A DNA stretch of 5,583 nt from NCBI GenBank assembly GCA_003168295.1, contig PMST01000320.1:33360-38942 (forward strand), in the 5' to 3' direction. This DNA comes from Actinomycetota bacterium. GTDB lineage: Bacteria; Actinomycetota; Actinomycetes; Streptosporangiales; Streptosporangiaceae. Every line of letters starts with the position of its first letter. Positions within the stretch are counted from its first letter, which is position 1. Shown one piece after another: positions 1 through 5,583 of the stretch. The notes below the pieces were generated by a model. That model was not told the DNA's origin, did not search any database, and saw nothing but the letters and a program-made list of their open reading frames with translations. The translations under genes and the position numbers were made by a program.

Positions 1-2
1 TC

Positions 3-542
3 GATCTCGGGTTGCCTGACGTGCCCGGCGAGACCGTGGCCCGCGAGCTCCGGAGCACGTCGGCCACGCCCATCCTGATGCTGACGGCCAAGAGCTCCGA
101 GGAGGACCGGATCCGCGGCCTCGAGCTTGGCGCCGATGACTACGTGACCAAGCCGTTCAGCCCGCGGGAACTGGTCCTGCGGGTGCAGGCGATCCTACGT
201 CGCGGCCGGTCGGCGGTCCCCCAGGGCGTCGCCAGCTACGGCGAGGGCGAGCTGGTCATCGACGAACCGCAGCGTCTGGCCACGGTGCGCGGCTCAGCGG
301 TCGCCCTCACCCCAACCGAATGGGGCGTGCTCTTCGCGCTGGCCAGCGTCCCGGGCCGGGTGTACTCGCGGTTCGAGCTGATCAACCGGGTGCGGGGGTA
401 TGAATTCGAAGGCTATGAGCGCACCGTGGACTCACACGTGAAGAACCTGCGCCGTAAGGTCGAGGACGATCCGGGCCAGCCCAGGATCGTGCAGACCGTC
501 CTGGGCGGCGGTTACCGGCTCGGCTTGGCCCGCGATGACTGA
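3..542 (+). CDS. OmpR/PhoB-family response regulator, 5'-truncated by the window edge
   Basis: DNA-binding regulator that is phosphorylated by its partner kinase. The frame is open to the left edge. The first complete codon (3-5) is Asp in the context D-L-G-L-P-D, which matches the receiver phosphoacceptor motif D-x-x-L-P, so roughly the first 50 residues lie outside the window. Other receiver landmarks are the conserved Thr in MLTAK (codon 84-86) and the conserved Lys in VTKPF (codon 150-152). After a short linker comes a winged-helix trans_reg_C domain: an LTPTEW segment, the probable recognition helix RTVDSHVKNLRRKV, and the terminal wing GGGYRL. The TTG at 12 and GTG at 21 lie inside the receiver domain and are not starts. 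The stop overlaps the kinase start by 8 bp, so translation is probably coupled. The family is clear. The target genes are unknown, and I cannot assign it to a named system such as MtrA, RegX3 or BaeR. Confidence 0.95.
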   Translation, partial: DLGLPDVPGETVARELRSTSATPILMLTAKSSEEDRIRGLELGADDYVTKPFSPRELVLRVQAILRRGRSAVPQGVASYGEGELVIDEPQRLATVRGSAVALTPTEWGVLFALASVPGRVYSRFELINRVRGYEFEGYERTVDSHVKNLRRKVEDDPGQPRIVQTVLGGGYRLGLARDD

Positions 543-1887
543 CCACCCTGGCGCGTCTGCCCGGGCGGCCCGCGGCGGCACGCTCGGGTTGCGGCTCGCC
601 CTGGCCTTCCTGATGGTGGCGCTGGCCGCGGTCGCGCTGCTCGCCGGGCTCACCGCGGCGTTCGCGGCGGCGGACGTCTCCACCCTGGCCAACCAGCAGC
701 GCACCGAACTGACCAGCGGGTTCGCGGTCGGCGCTGCGGCCGTATGGAGCCAGGGCCGCACCTGGGACTCCACCGACCTCTCCTCGGTCCTCGACAACGC
801 CGAACGCACCGGCGCGGCCGTCCAGATCCGCGATCAGGCCGGTCACACCGTCGCGTCCTCGGCGGATTTCACCGCCGCGAAAGGGCCGCAGTCGAGCCAC
901 CCGATCGTGGTCCGGGGCCAGCGGGTGGGCACGGCGGTGGCCCGGTTTACTCGTTCCGGGCTCAACGCCGCGGACCGCAGCCTGAAGAACGCGCTGTTGC
1001 GGGCCATCGCCGGGGCCGCCGGGCTGGCGGCGCTGGTCGCGCTGTTCACCGGGCTCGCCGTGGCGCGCCGGATCACCCGCCCGGTCACCCGGCTGATCAC
1101 GGTGACCAGGGCGATGGCGGCCGGTGACCGCACCGCGCGGGCGGGCGAGATCCGTGCCGCCGGCGAGCTACGCGAGCTGGCGATCGCCTTCGACCAGATG
1201 GCCGGTGCCCTGGACCGGCAGGAGCTAATCCGCCGCAACCTCGTCGCCGACGTCGCCCATGAGCTTCGCACTCCCATCGCTATCCTGCAGGCTGGCCACG
1301 AGGCCCTGCTCGACGGCGTGGCCGAGCCCAACCCGGCCGTGCTTGGCTCGCTGCGGGACGAGGTTTTGCGGCTGGCCCGCATGGTCGGCGACCTGCAGAC
1401 GCTGGCCGCCGCCGATGCCGCCGCGCTGAACCTGTCCCGGCGGAACTGTGACCTGGCCGACCTCGCCGCCGCGGCGGCCGACAGCCTGGCCGGCCGGTTC
1501 GAGGCGGCCGGGATCACCCTGGACCGGCAGTTCGCCCCGATTCCGGTTTCGGCCGATCCGCACTGGCTGCACCAGGTGATCACCAACCTGCTCACCAACG
1601 CGCTGAAGTTCACCCCGGCGGGCGGCCACGTCACCATCAGCACCAGCCACGACGGCAAGGAGGCGATGTTGCGGGTCACCGATACCGGTTCCGGCATCCC
1701 GGCCGGTGACCTGCCCCATATCTTCGACCGGTTCTGGCGCGGACAGCAGGCGGCCCAGATCTCCGGCAGCGGCATCGGCCTGGCGATCGCCGCCGAGCTG
1801 GCCCAGGCGCACGGAGGCCGGCTGACCGCGAGCAGCCGGCCGGAACACGGCACGCAGATGACACTCGCGCTGCCCCGGGCCCGCTGA
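535..1887 (+). CDS. Membrane sensor histidine kinase (HAMP-HisKA-HATPase), partner of the upstream regulator
   Basis: 450-residue class I sensor kinase that autophosphorylates on His and passes the phosphate to the adjacent regulator. Order of parts: short basic cytoplasmic N-terminus; transmembrane segment 1 at about 20-44; extracytoplasmic sensor region of about 110 residues (46-156) with no recognised fold; transmembrane segment 2 at about 157-177; HAMP at about 178-230, beginning R-R-I-T-R-P; H-box DVAHELRTP with phosphorylated His242; N-box NLLTNALKFTP with Asn355; G1 box DTGSGIP (383-389); F-box IFDRFW; G2 box GSGIG (411-415). All catalytic boxes are intact, so the kinase should be active. 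The ATG at 535 fits because it leaves a normal positively charged N-terminus before the first membrane segment and gives the short overlap with the regulator typical of such pairs. The overall architecture is BaeS-like, but the signal cannot be read from the sequence. Confidence 0.95.
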   Translation: MTDHPGASARAARGGTLGLRLALAFLMVALAAVALLAGLTAAFAAADVSTLANQQRTELTSGFAVGAAAVWSQGRTWDSTDLSSVLDNAERTGAAVQIRDQAGHTVASSADFTAAKGPQSSHPIVVRGQRVGTAVARFTRSGLNAADRSLKNALLRAIAGAAGLAALVALFTGLAVARRITRPVTRLITVTRAMAAGDRTARAGEIRAAGELRELAIAFDQMAGALDRQELIRRNLVADVAHELRTPIAILQAGHEALLDGVAEPNPAVLGSLRDEVLRLARMVGDLQTLAAADAAALNLSRRNCDLADLAAAAADSLAGRFEAAGITLDRQFAPIPVSADPHWLHQVITNLLTNALKFTPAGGHVTISTSHDGKEAMLRVTDTGSGIPAGDLPHIFDRFWRGQQAAQISGSGIGLAIAAELAQAHGGRLTASSRPEHGTQMTLALPRAR

Positions 1888-1921
1888 GAGCCAGCCCCTT
1901 GATAGCCAGCACCGTATAAAC

Positions 1922-1927
1922 AAGGAA
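1922..1927 (+). promoter_or_regulatory. Ribosome binding site of the tandem acyl-CoA dehydrogenase
   Basis: AAGGAA lies 10 nt before the ATG at 1938, inside a locally AT-rich patch (about 1911-1937) that stands out from the surrounding GC-rich DNA. It supports the ATG at 1938 as the start. The gene therefore has its own translation signal, whether or not it shares the transcript of the two-component genes. Confidence 0.6.
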
Positions 1928-1937
1928 CTATTTAGCT

Positions 1938-4109
1938 ATGTCGATCGCCATTACCGAAGAGCACCGGGCCCTCGCGCAGACCGTCGCCGGCTTGCTGACC
2001 AAGCATCAGTCCCGCGCGGCGGCCCGCAACCTGCTGACGACGGCCCAGGCGGACGCGCGGCCGGCCTTCTGGGGTGAGCTGAGCGGCCTGGGCCTGCTCG
2101 GGCTGCACATACGGCCAGAGCACGGCGGCTCGGGCTTCGGGCTGCTCGAGACGCTGGTCGTGGCCGAACAGATGGGCCGCTACCTCGCACCGGGGCCGTT
2201 CGTCCCGACCGTGGTTACCAGCGCCGTGCTGGCTGCGGCCGGGCCCGGTGATCTGCGCAAGCGGCTGCTGCCCGGGCTGGCTGATGGCAGCGTGATCGGC
2301 GCGGTTGCCCTGGGCGGCGAGGTGCGGCTCGCCCACGGTGCCGCGACCGGGAAGGCCGGCGTCGTGATCAGCGGTCACCTGGCGGACGTGCTGCTGGTCC
2401 CGGCGGGTGAGGACGTCCTGGTGATCGAGAAGTCGGCCGGCCGCGTTCGGGCTGAGGTCCCCGCCAACCTGGACCCGAGCCGGCCCGCGGCCAGGGTCAG
2501 CCTCGACGGGGCACCAGCGACGGTGCTGCCGGGTGCGCGCAGGCTGCTGACCGCTGTGGCCCGGGCGGTGCTCGCGGCCGAGGCGGCCGGCATCGCCAGC
2601 CAGACCACCGAGCTGGCGGCCGAGTACGCGAAGGTCCGCCAGCAGTTCGGCCGCCCGATCGCGACCTTTCAGGCGGTCAAGCACCATTGCGCGAACATGC
2701 TGGTGGCGGCCGAGGTGGCGGCGGCCGCCACGTGGGATGCGGGCCGGGCCGGGATCGGGATCGGGGTCGACGGAGATCAGCTCAGTTACACCGCGGCTAT
2801 CGCGGCGGCCCTGGCCATCCCGGCCGCGGTCAGCAACGCCAGCCTGAACATCCAGGTGCACGGCGGGATCGGGTTCACCTGGGAGCACGACGCGCACCTG
2901 TACCTGCGCCGGGCCGCGGCGATGGCCGCCGTGCTGGACACCGAGCAGGCGGCGATCGAGGTGACCGATCTGGTCCGCCGCGGCGTGCGCCGGGCGGCCG
3001 CGATCGACCTGCCCGCCGAGGCGGAACCGATCCGGGCGGCGGTCAGGCTCGACGTAGCCCGGCTGCGCGAGCTGACGGGCGAGGCCAGGAAGCAGGCGCT
3101 GATCGGGACCGGCTACGTGATCCCGCACTGGCCGAAGCCGTGGGGCCGGGACGCGTCCGCCATCGAGCAGCTCGTGATCGAGCAGGAGTTCGCCACGGCG
3201 GGGATCAAACGGCCCCGTTACGGCATCACCGGCTGGGTCGTCCTGACCCTGATCCAGCACGGCCGCCCGGACCAGGTAACGCGCTGGGTCCGCCCGGCGC
3301 TCAACCAGGACGTGACCTGGTGCCAGCTGTTCAGCGAGCCAGACGCCGGGTCCGACGCGGCGGGCATCAGGACCAGGGCGACCAGGGTCGAGGGAGGCTG
3401 GCGGATCAACGGCCAGAAGGTCTGGACCAGCAGCGCCCACGTAGCCAGCTTTGGCCTGGCCACGGTGCGGACCAACCCGGACGCGCCCAAGCACGAGGGC
3501 ATTACCACGATGGTGATCGACATGCACGCGCCCGGCGTCACCGTCCGCCCGCTGAAGATGCCGACCGGGAACTCAGACTTCAACGAGGTCTTCTTCGACG
3601 ACGTATTCGTACCCGACGCCGACGTCGTCGGACCGGTCGATGCGGGCTGGACCGTGGCGCGCGCGACGCTCGGCAACGAGAGCGTCAGCATCGGCGGCGG
3701 CGACGGCGGCACCATGACGATGCCGGGCGAGGCGTTCATCGCCGCGCTCGACGCGCACCCGGAACGGCTGGCCGGCGGCGCCGGGCGGGTCGGCAGGCAG
3801 ATCGCCCGCACGCAGGCGATGGGCGTGCTGAACCAGCGCAGCGCCTACCGGGCGGTGGCGGGCTCCGGCCCGGGGCCGGAGGGCAACATCGCCAAGCTGC
3901 TGCTGTCCGAGGTCGGCCACGAGACGGCCGCGATCATGGCGGAACTCGCGGGGCCTGACGCGGCGTTCCTGGAAGGCAAGGGCGCGATGGCGGCCACGCT
4001 CGTGCTGATGAACCGGGCCATGTCGATCGCCGGCGGCACGTCGGAGATCAAGCGGAACCAGATCGCCGAGCGGATCCTCGGCCTCCCCCGAGACCCGCTC
4101 ATCAAGTAG
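1938..4109 (+). CDS. Tandem (fused two-domain) acyl-CoA dehydrogenase, FadE34-like
   Basis: 723-residue FAD flavoprotein, about twice the usual ACAD length, predicted to oxidise an acyl-CoA to the trans-2-enoyl-CoA in the cytoplasm. N-terminal unit (about 1-340): starts with the helical MSIAITEEHRAL segment, has the FAD-contact motif RQQFG (Arg234-Gly238) followed by PIATFQAVKH, and ends with HGGIGF (308-313). It lacks the usual TEP-x-x-GSD middle-domain motif. C-terminal unit (about 360-723): has SEPDAGSD (466-473), INGQKVWTSSA, a candidate catalytic Glu581 in LGNESVSIG, and GGTSEIKRN (699-707) near the C-terminus. It lacks an RxxFG segment. The halves are thus complementary, like the alpha and beta subunits of heteromeric FadE enzymes such as mycobacterial ChsE pairs. 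Length and layout match mycobacterial FadE34, which is linked to steroid side-chain oxidation; that specificity is not shown here. No signal peptide or membrane segment is seen. It starts 50 bp after the kinase gene and converges on the hydratase gene. Confidence 0.93.
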   Translation: MSIAITEEHRALAQTVAGLLTKHQSRAAARNLLTTAQADARPAFWGELSGLGLLGLHIRPEHGGSGFGLLETLVVAEQMGRYLAPGPFVPTVVTSAVLAAAGPGDLRKRLLPGLADGSVIGAVALGGEVRLAHGAATGKAGVVISGHLADVLLVPAGEDVLVIEKSAGRVRAEVPANLDPSRPAARVSLDGAPATVLPGARRLLTAVARAVLAAEAAGIASQTTELAAEYAKVRQQFGRPIATFQAVKHHCANMLVAAEVAAAATWDAGRAGIGIGVDGDQLSYTAAIAAALAIPAAVSNASLNIQVHGGIGFTWEHDAHLYLRRAAAMAAVLDTEQAAIEVTDLVRRGVRRAAAIDLPAEAEPIRAAVRLDVARLRELTGEARKQALIGTGYVIPHWPKPWGRDASAIEQLVIEQEFATAGIKRPRYGITGWVVLTLIQHGRPDQVTRWVRPALNQDVTWCQLFSEPDAGSDAAGIRTRATRVEGGWRINGQKVWTSSAHVASFGLATVRTNPDAPKHEGITTMVIDMHAPGVTVRPLKMPTGNSDFNEVFFDDVFVPDADVVGPVDAGWTVARATLGNESVSIGGGDGGTMTMPGEAFIAALDAHPERLAGGAGRVGRQIARTQAMGVLNQRSAYRAVAGSGPGPEGNIAKLLLSEVGHETAAIMAELAGPDAAFLEGKGAMAATLVLMNRAMSIAGGTSEIKRNQIAERILGLPRDPLIK

Positions 4110-4151
4110 ACCCGCGACCCGCGCCGCTAGCTGAGCGACCCTGCGGGGCAG

Positions 4152-4616
4152 CTACGGCTCCTTCGGGGCCTGGAAGCGGAAGATGGGCTCCGCGACGCAG
4201 GCGGGCTTGCCGCTGCCTTCGAGCTCGATGACGGCGCTGGCCGTGACCTGCAGGCCACCCGTTACTTCCGTCACGTCGGTCAGGGTCGCGGTCAGCCGGA
4301 TCCTGCCGCCGACCGGTACCGGGGCGGGGAAACGGACCTTGTTCAGGCCGTAGTTGACGACCGCGGTCGTGTCGACGACGGTGAGCACGTGCGACCACAG
4401 GGGGATGAGCAGCGAGAGGGTGAGGTAGCCGTGGGCGACCGGACCCCCGAACGGGCTCTCCCGCTTCGCCCGCTCCACGTCCAGGTGGATCCACTGGCGG
4501 TCTTCGGTGGCCTCGGCGAAGGTGTACACCCGATCCTGGGTGACCTCGAACCACGGGCTGCTGCCCAGCTCCTGGCCCTTAAGCGAGGGCAGTTCGGCCA
4601 TGCTGGTGGTGGTCAT
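4152..4616 (-). CDS. htdZ: MaoC-like (R)-specific enoyl-CoA hydratase, HtdZ/Rv0130-like
   Basis: 154-residue single hot-dog protein predicted to hydrate trans-2-enoyl-CoA to (R)-3-hydroxyacyl-CoA in the cytoplasm. The hydratase motif is complete: Asp39 and His44 in EATEDRQWIHLD occupy the places of the catalytic Asp/His pair of the family (Asp40/His45 in M. tuberculosis Rv0130, from memory), followed by FGGPVAHGYLTLSL. The segments NYGLNKVRFPAPVPVG and KPACVAEPI strongly resemble what I recall of Rv0130, and the length is similar (about 151). The ATG at 4616 is chosen because GGAGG sits 7 nt upstream; the frame extends to a TTG at 4670 but with no comparable signal and an extension not expected in the family. 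It converges on the dehydrogenase gene with 42 bp between stops, where I see only two 4-bp-stem hairpins and no convincing terminator. The physiological substrate is not evident. Confidence 0.92.
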   Translation of the reverse strand: MTTTSMAELPSLKGQELGSSPWFEVTQDRVYTFAEATEDRQWIHLDVERAKRESPFGGPVAHGYLTLSLLIPLWSHVLTVVDTTAVVNYGLNKVRFPAPVPVGGRIRLTATLTDVTEVTGGLQVTASAVIELEGSGKPACVAEPIFRFQAPKEP

Positions 4617-4623
4617 GCGAGTA

Positions 4624-4628
4624 CCTCC
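4624..4628 (-). promoter_or_regulatory. Shine-Dalgarno of the hydratase gene, decides its start
   Basis: GGAGG on the minus strand with a 7-nt spacer to the ATG at 4616. It is the strongest ribosome binding site in the window and favours this ATG over the in-frame TTG 54 nt further upstream. Confidence 0.8.
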
Positions 4629-4672
4629 GTCGTCTGTGCTGAGCAGGCTGTTCCCCTGCGGTCTGCCCAATT

Positions 4673-4702
4673 TTTATCGGAACGGACCCGCCGCACGCGC
4701 AA
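4673..4702 (-). promoter_or_regulatory. Possible promoter of the hydratase gene
   Basis: On the minus strand, TTGCGC (4702-4697) is followed after 18 nt by GATAAA (4678-4673). Each hexamer matches the housekeeping sigma consensus at four of six places. The predicted start of transcription near 4665 would give a leader of about 50 nt carrying the GGAGG site. The -10 falls in the most AT-rich spot on this side of the intergenic region. It was found by eye only, and actinobacterial promoters are loosely conserved. Confidence 0.35.
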
Positions 4703-4849
4703 ACGACGAATCTCGCTGCGGCCAGGCCGAACGGCCGGCCCGGACGCTACCGGTCCGCTGTCCGCCCGTGTATGGAAGTGGCAACCTGCACAACGGGGTG
4801 TTCAGGCTGCCGCAACCATACAATTCGGCTCGACTGGCGCCAGGCCGAT

Positions 4850-4951
4850 ATGAGTGCAATGTCCAAGTATGAGGCGTGTGGGGCGTGCGGGGCGTGTGGG
4901 GCGGCGCCTGGGCAGACTTATGGTTTCGATAGAAACGCGACAGGCTGGTGA
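4850..4951 (+). CDS. Marginal 33-residue ORF with Cys-Gly-Ala repeats
   Basis: ATG at 4850 (or a second in-frame ATG at 4859) to TGA at 4949-4951, ending 25 nt before the glycosyltransferase start. The peptide has an MSKYEACGACGACGAA core and a C-terminal tail YGFDRNATGW. The repeated part is simply the translation of the 9-bp tandem array. Arguments for a real gene are weak: there is only a short AGG before the first ATG, and two of the three Cys codons are TGT, disfavoured in GC-rich actinobacteria. If translated, it could be a leader peptide or a small secondary product; no function is assigned. It is listed so that the possibility is not lost. Confidence 0.15.
   Translation: MSAMSKYEACGACGACGAAPGQTYGFDRNATGW
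4873..4899. repeat. Three tandem copies of a 9-bp unit GGCGTGYGG
   Basis: Units at 4873-4881, 4882-4890 and 4891-4899; the first and third are identical and the second differs by one base (C for T). A partial fourth copy (GGCG) follows at 4900-4903. The 9-bp period keeps reading frame, so the array would encode repeated Cys-Gly-Ala on the plus strand if translated. It could equally be a replication-slippage array or a set of protein-binding sites. Confidence 0.8.
4923..4936. repeat. Inverted repeat GTTTC-GATA-GAAAC, operator-like
   Basis: Perfect 5-bp arms around a 4-bp centre, 40 bp before the chosen glycosyltransferase start. Its reverse complement matches the sequence at 4670-4683 at 11 of 14 positions, with all three differences being transitions. 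The size and symmetry would suit a dimeric repressor, but no cognate regulator is visible and a chance occurrence is possible. Confidence 0.4.
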
Positions 4952-4976
4952 TAAGCGCAGCGGCGACATTGGCTGC

Positions 4977-5583
4977 ATGACGATCACCCTCAACCGACCC
5001 GCGCCCTACCCGGCCGGCGACGCGGCGTCTGGTCCGCCGGTCCTCGACGTGGTCATTCCCGTCTACAACGAGCAGGATGACCTCGAACCGTGCGTGCGGC
5101 AGCTGCACGCCCACCTGACCGGCACTTTTCCTTATCCGTTCCGCATCACCATCGCCGACAACGCCAGCACCGACGACACCCTCGCCCTGGCCGAAACGCT
5201 GCAGGCGGCCCTGGCGGAAGTCCGCGCCGTCCATCTGCCGGAGAAAGGACGGGGCCGGGCGCTGCGCGCGGTCTGGCTGGCGTCCGACGCGCCGGTGCTC
5301 GCCTACATGGACGTCGACCTGTCCACCGATCTGACCGCTCTACTGCCGCTGGTCGCGCCGCTGCTGTCGGGCCACTCCGACCTGGCCATCGGGACCCGGC
5401 TGGCCCGGACCGCCCGGGTCGTGCGCGGAACCAAACGCGAGTTCATCTCGCGCAGCTACAACGTCCTGCTGCACCGCACCTTGCATACCCGGTTCTCCGA
5501 CGCGCAGTGCGGATTCAAGGCCATCCGCCGGGAGGTGGCCCAGCAATTGCTGCCGCTGGTAGAGGACAGCGGCTGGTTCTTCG
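4977..5583 (+). CDS. Family-2 glycosyltransferase (DPM-synthase type), 3'-truncated by the window edge
   Basis: The first 202 residues are visible and the frame is open at the window end. Predicted to transfer a sugar from a nucleotide donor, probably to a polyprenyl phosphate, at the cytoplasmic membrane face. GT-A fold landmarks: LDVVIPVYNEQDD (about 23-35) opening the nucleotide-binding fold, ADNASTDDT (60-68), EKGRGRALR (89-97), the metal-binding DVD at 112-114 in MDVDLSTD, and SDAQCGFKAI (174-183) typical of dolichol-phosphate-mannose-synthase-like enzymes. Actinobacterial relatives often continue into a GtrA-like or other membrane domain; whether this one does is outside the window. The start is uncertain: the ATG at 4977 has no good Shine-Dalgarno, and an in-frame ATG at 4920 would add 19 residues, also without one. 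4977 is preferred because it gives a short N-terminus before the conserved core. Leaderless translation is possible. Confidence 0.9.
   Translation, partial: MTITLNRPAPYPAGDAASGPPVLDVVIPVYNEQDDLEPCVRQLHAHLTGTFPYPFRITIADNASTDDTLALAETLQAALAEVRAVHLPEKGRGRALRAVWLASDAPVLAYMDVDLSTDLTALLPLVAPLLSGHSDLAIGTRLARTARVVRGTKREFISRSYNVLLHRTLHTRFSDAQCGFKAIRREVAQQLLPLVEDSGWFF

Larger units (their letters stand above)
4617..4976. other. 360-bp divergent intergenic region between hydratase and glycosyltransferase genes
   Basis: The two flanking genes are transcribed away from each other, so this stretch should hold both control regions. Visible elements, left to right: the hydratase ribosome site and possible promoter; a 14-bp site at 4670-4683; an inverted pair GTATGG (4770-4775) and CCATAC (4816-4821); the 10-bp palindrome CTGGCGCCAG (4834-4843); three tandem 9-bp units (4873-4899); and a 5-4-5 inverted repeat (4923-4936) related to the site at 4670. 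A 33-codon ORF at 4850-4951 is marginal. No tRNA, riboswitch fold or clear glycosyltransferase promoter was recognised. Confidence 0.6.

Noticed and set aside
843..1853. A 336-codon minus-strand frame opposite the histidine kinase
   Set aside because: Ser, Arg and Ala-rich shadow; the kinase boxes on the plus strand explain the sequence completely.
1899..1920. TTGATA and TATAAA hexamers before the dehydrogenase, resembling a promoter
   Set aside because: They are only 10 nt apart, far from the usual 16-18, and the positions 17 nt before TATAAA do not resemble a -35 box.
1932..3527. A 531-codon open frame on the minus strand, opposite the acyl-CoA dehydrogenase
   Set aside because: It is a shadow of the plus-strand gene in high-GC DNA: low-complexity Arg, Gly, Pro and Ala content with no recognisable domain, while the plus strand has unmistakable ACAD motifs along its whole length.
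2687..3958. A 423-codon open frame on the plus strand in another frame within the dehydrogenase
   Set aside because: Its Arg/Gly-rich composition is typical of an off-frame reading of GC-rich codons, with no motif.
4110..4151. Possible bidirectional terminator between the convergent genes
   Set aside because: Only two hairpins with 4-bp stems are present (CGCT/AGCG and CTGC/GCAG) with no T-tract on either strand; too weak to call.
4739..4757. CGGAC/GTCCG hairpin in the intergenic region
   Set aside because: A 5-bp stem with a 7-nt loop is common by chance in DNA of this GC content and has no T-tract.
4389..4872. Plus-strand open frames opposite the hydratase gene and into the intergenic region
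   Set aside because: No recognisable domain or ribosome site; the hydratase on the minus strand has full catalytic motifs and a strong Shine-Dalgarno.
4674..5234. A 186-codon minus-strand frame crossing the intergenic region and the glycosyltransferase 5' end
   Set aside because: It runs opposite clear GT-A motifs, has no domain, and its Pro-His-Thr repeat is just the minus-strand reading of the 9-bp array.

Overview
The window is GC-rich throughout, with GC-loaded third codon positions, and its genes resemble actinobacterial families. It most likely comes from an actinomycete chromosome (Actinomycetota). The genus cannot be fixed from this stretch. I see no rRNA, tRNA, insertion sequence or CRISPR array.

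Layout from left to right: (1) the 3' part of an OmpR/PhoB-type response regulator, cut at its phosphoacceptor Asp (3-542, +); (2) its partner HAMP sensor histidine kinase, overlapping it by 8 bp (535-1887, +); (3) a 723-residue tandem acyl-CoA dehydrogenase with two fused ACAD units, FadE34-like (1938-4109, +); (4) facing it after 42 bp, a short MaoC-type (R)-specific enoyl-CoA hydratase resembling mycobacterial HtdZ/Rv0130 (4152-4616, -); (5) a 360-bp divergent intergenic region with several small repeats, a possible hydratase promoter and a marginal 33-codon ORF; (6) the 5' part of a family-2 glycosyltransferase of the dolichol-phosphate-mannose-synthase type, cut by the window end (4977-5583, +).

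The regulator and kinase form a standard two-component operon. The dehydrogenase starts 50 bp later with its own ribosome binding site and may be read from the same transcript. The dehydrogenase (acyl-CoA to enoyl-CoA) and the hydratase (enoyl-CoA to (R)-3-hydroxyacyl-CoA) are chemically consecutive but lie on opposite strands, so any shared pathway is an inference. The glycosyltransferase appears to belong to a separate envelope or glycolipid function.

Nothing here is a clearly new system. The points most worth a second look are: the division of FAD-binding and catalytic motifs between the two halves of the fused dehydrogenase; a pair of inverted, related 14-bp sites at the two ends of the divergent intergenic region; and a 9-bp tandem repeat there that would encode Cys-Gly-Ala repeats in a tiny ORF.
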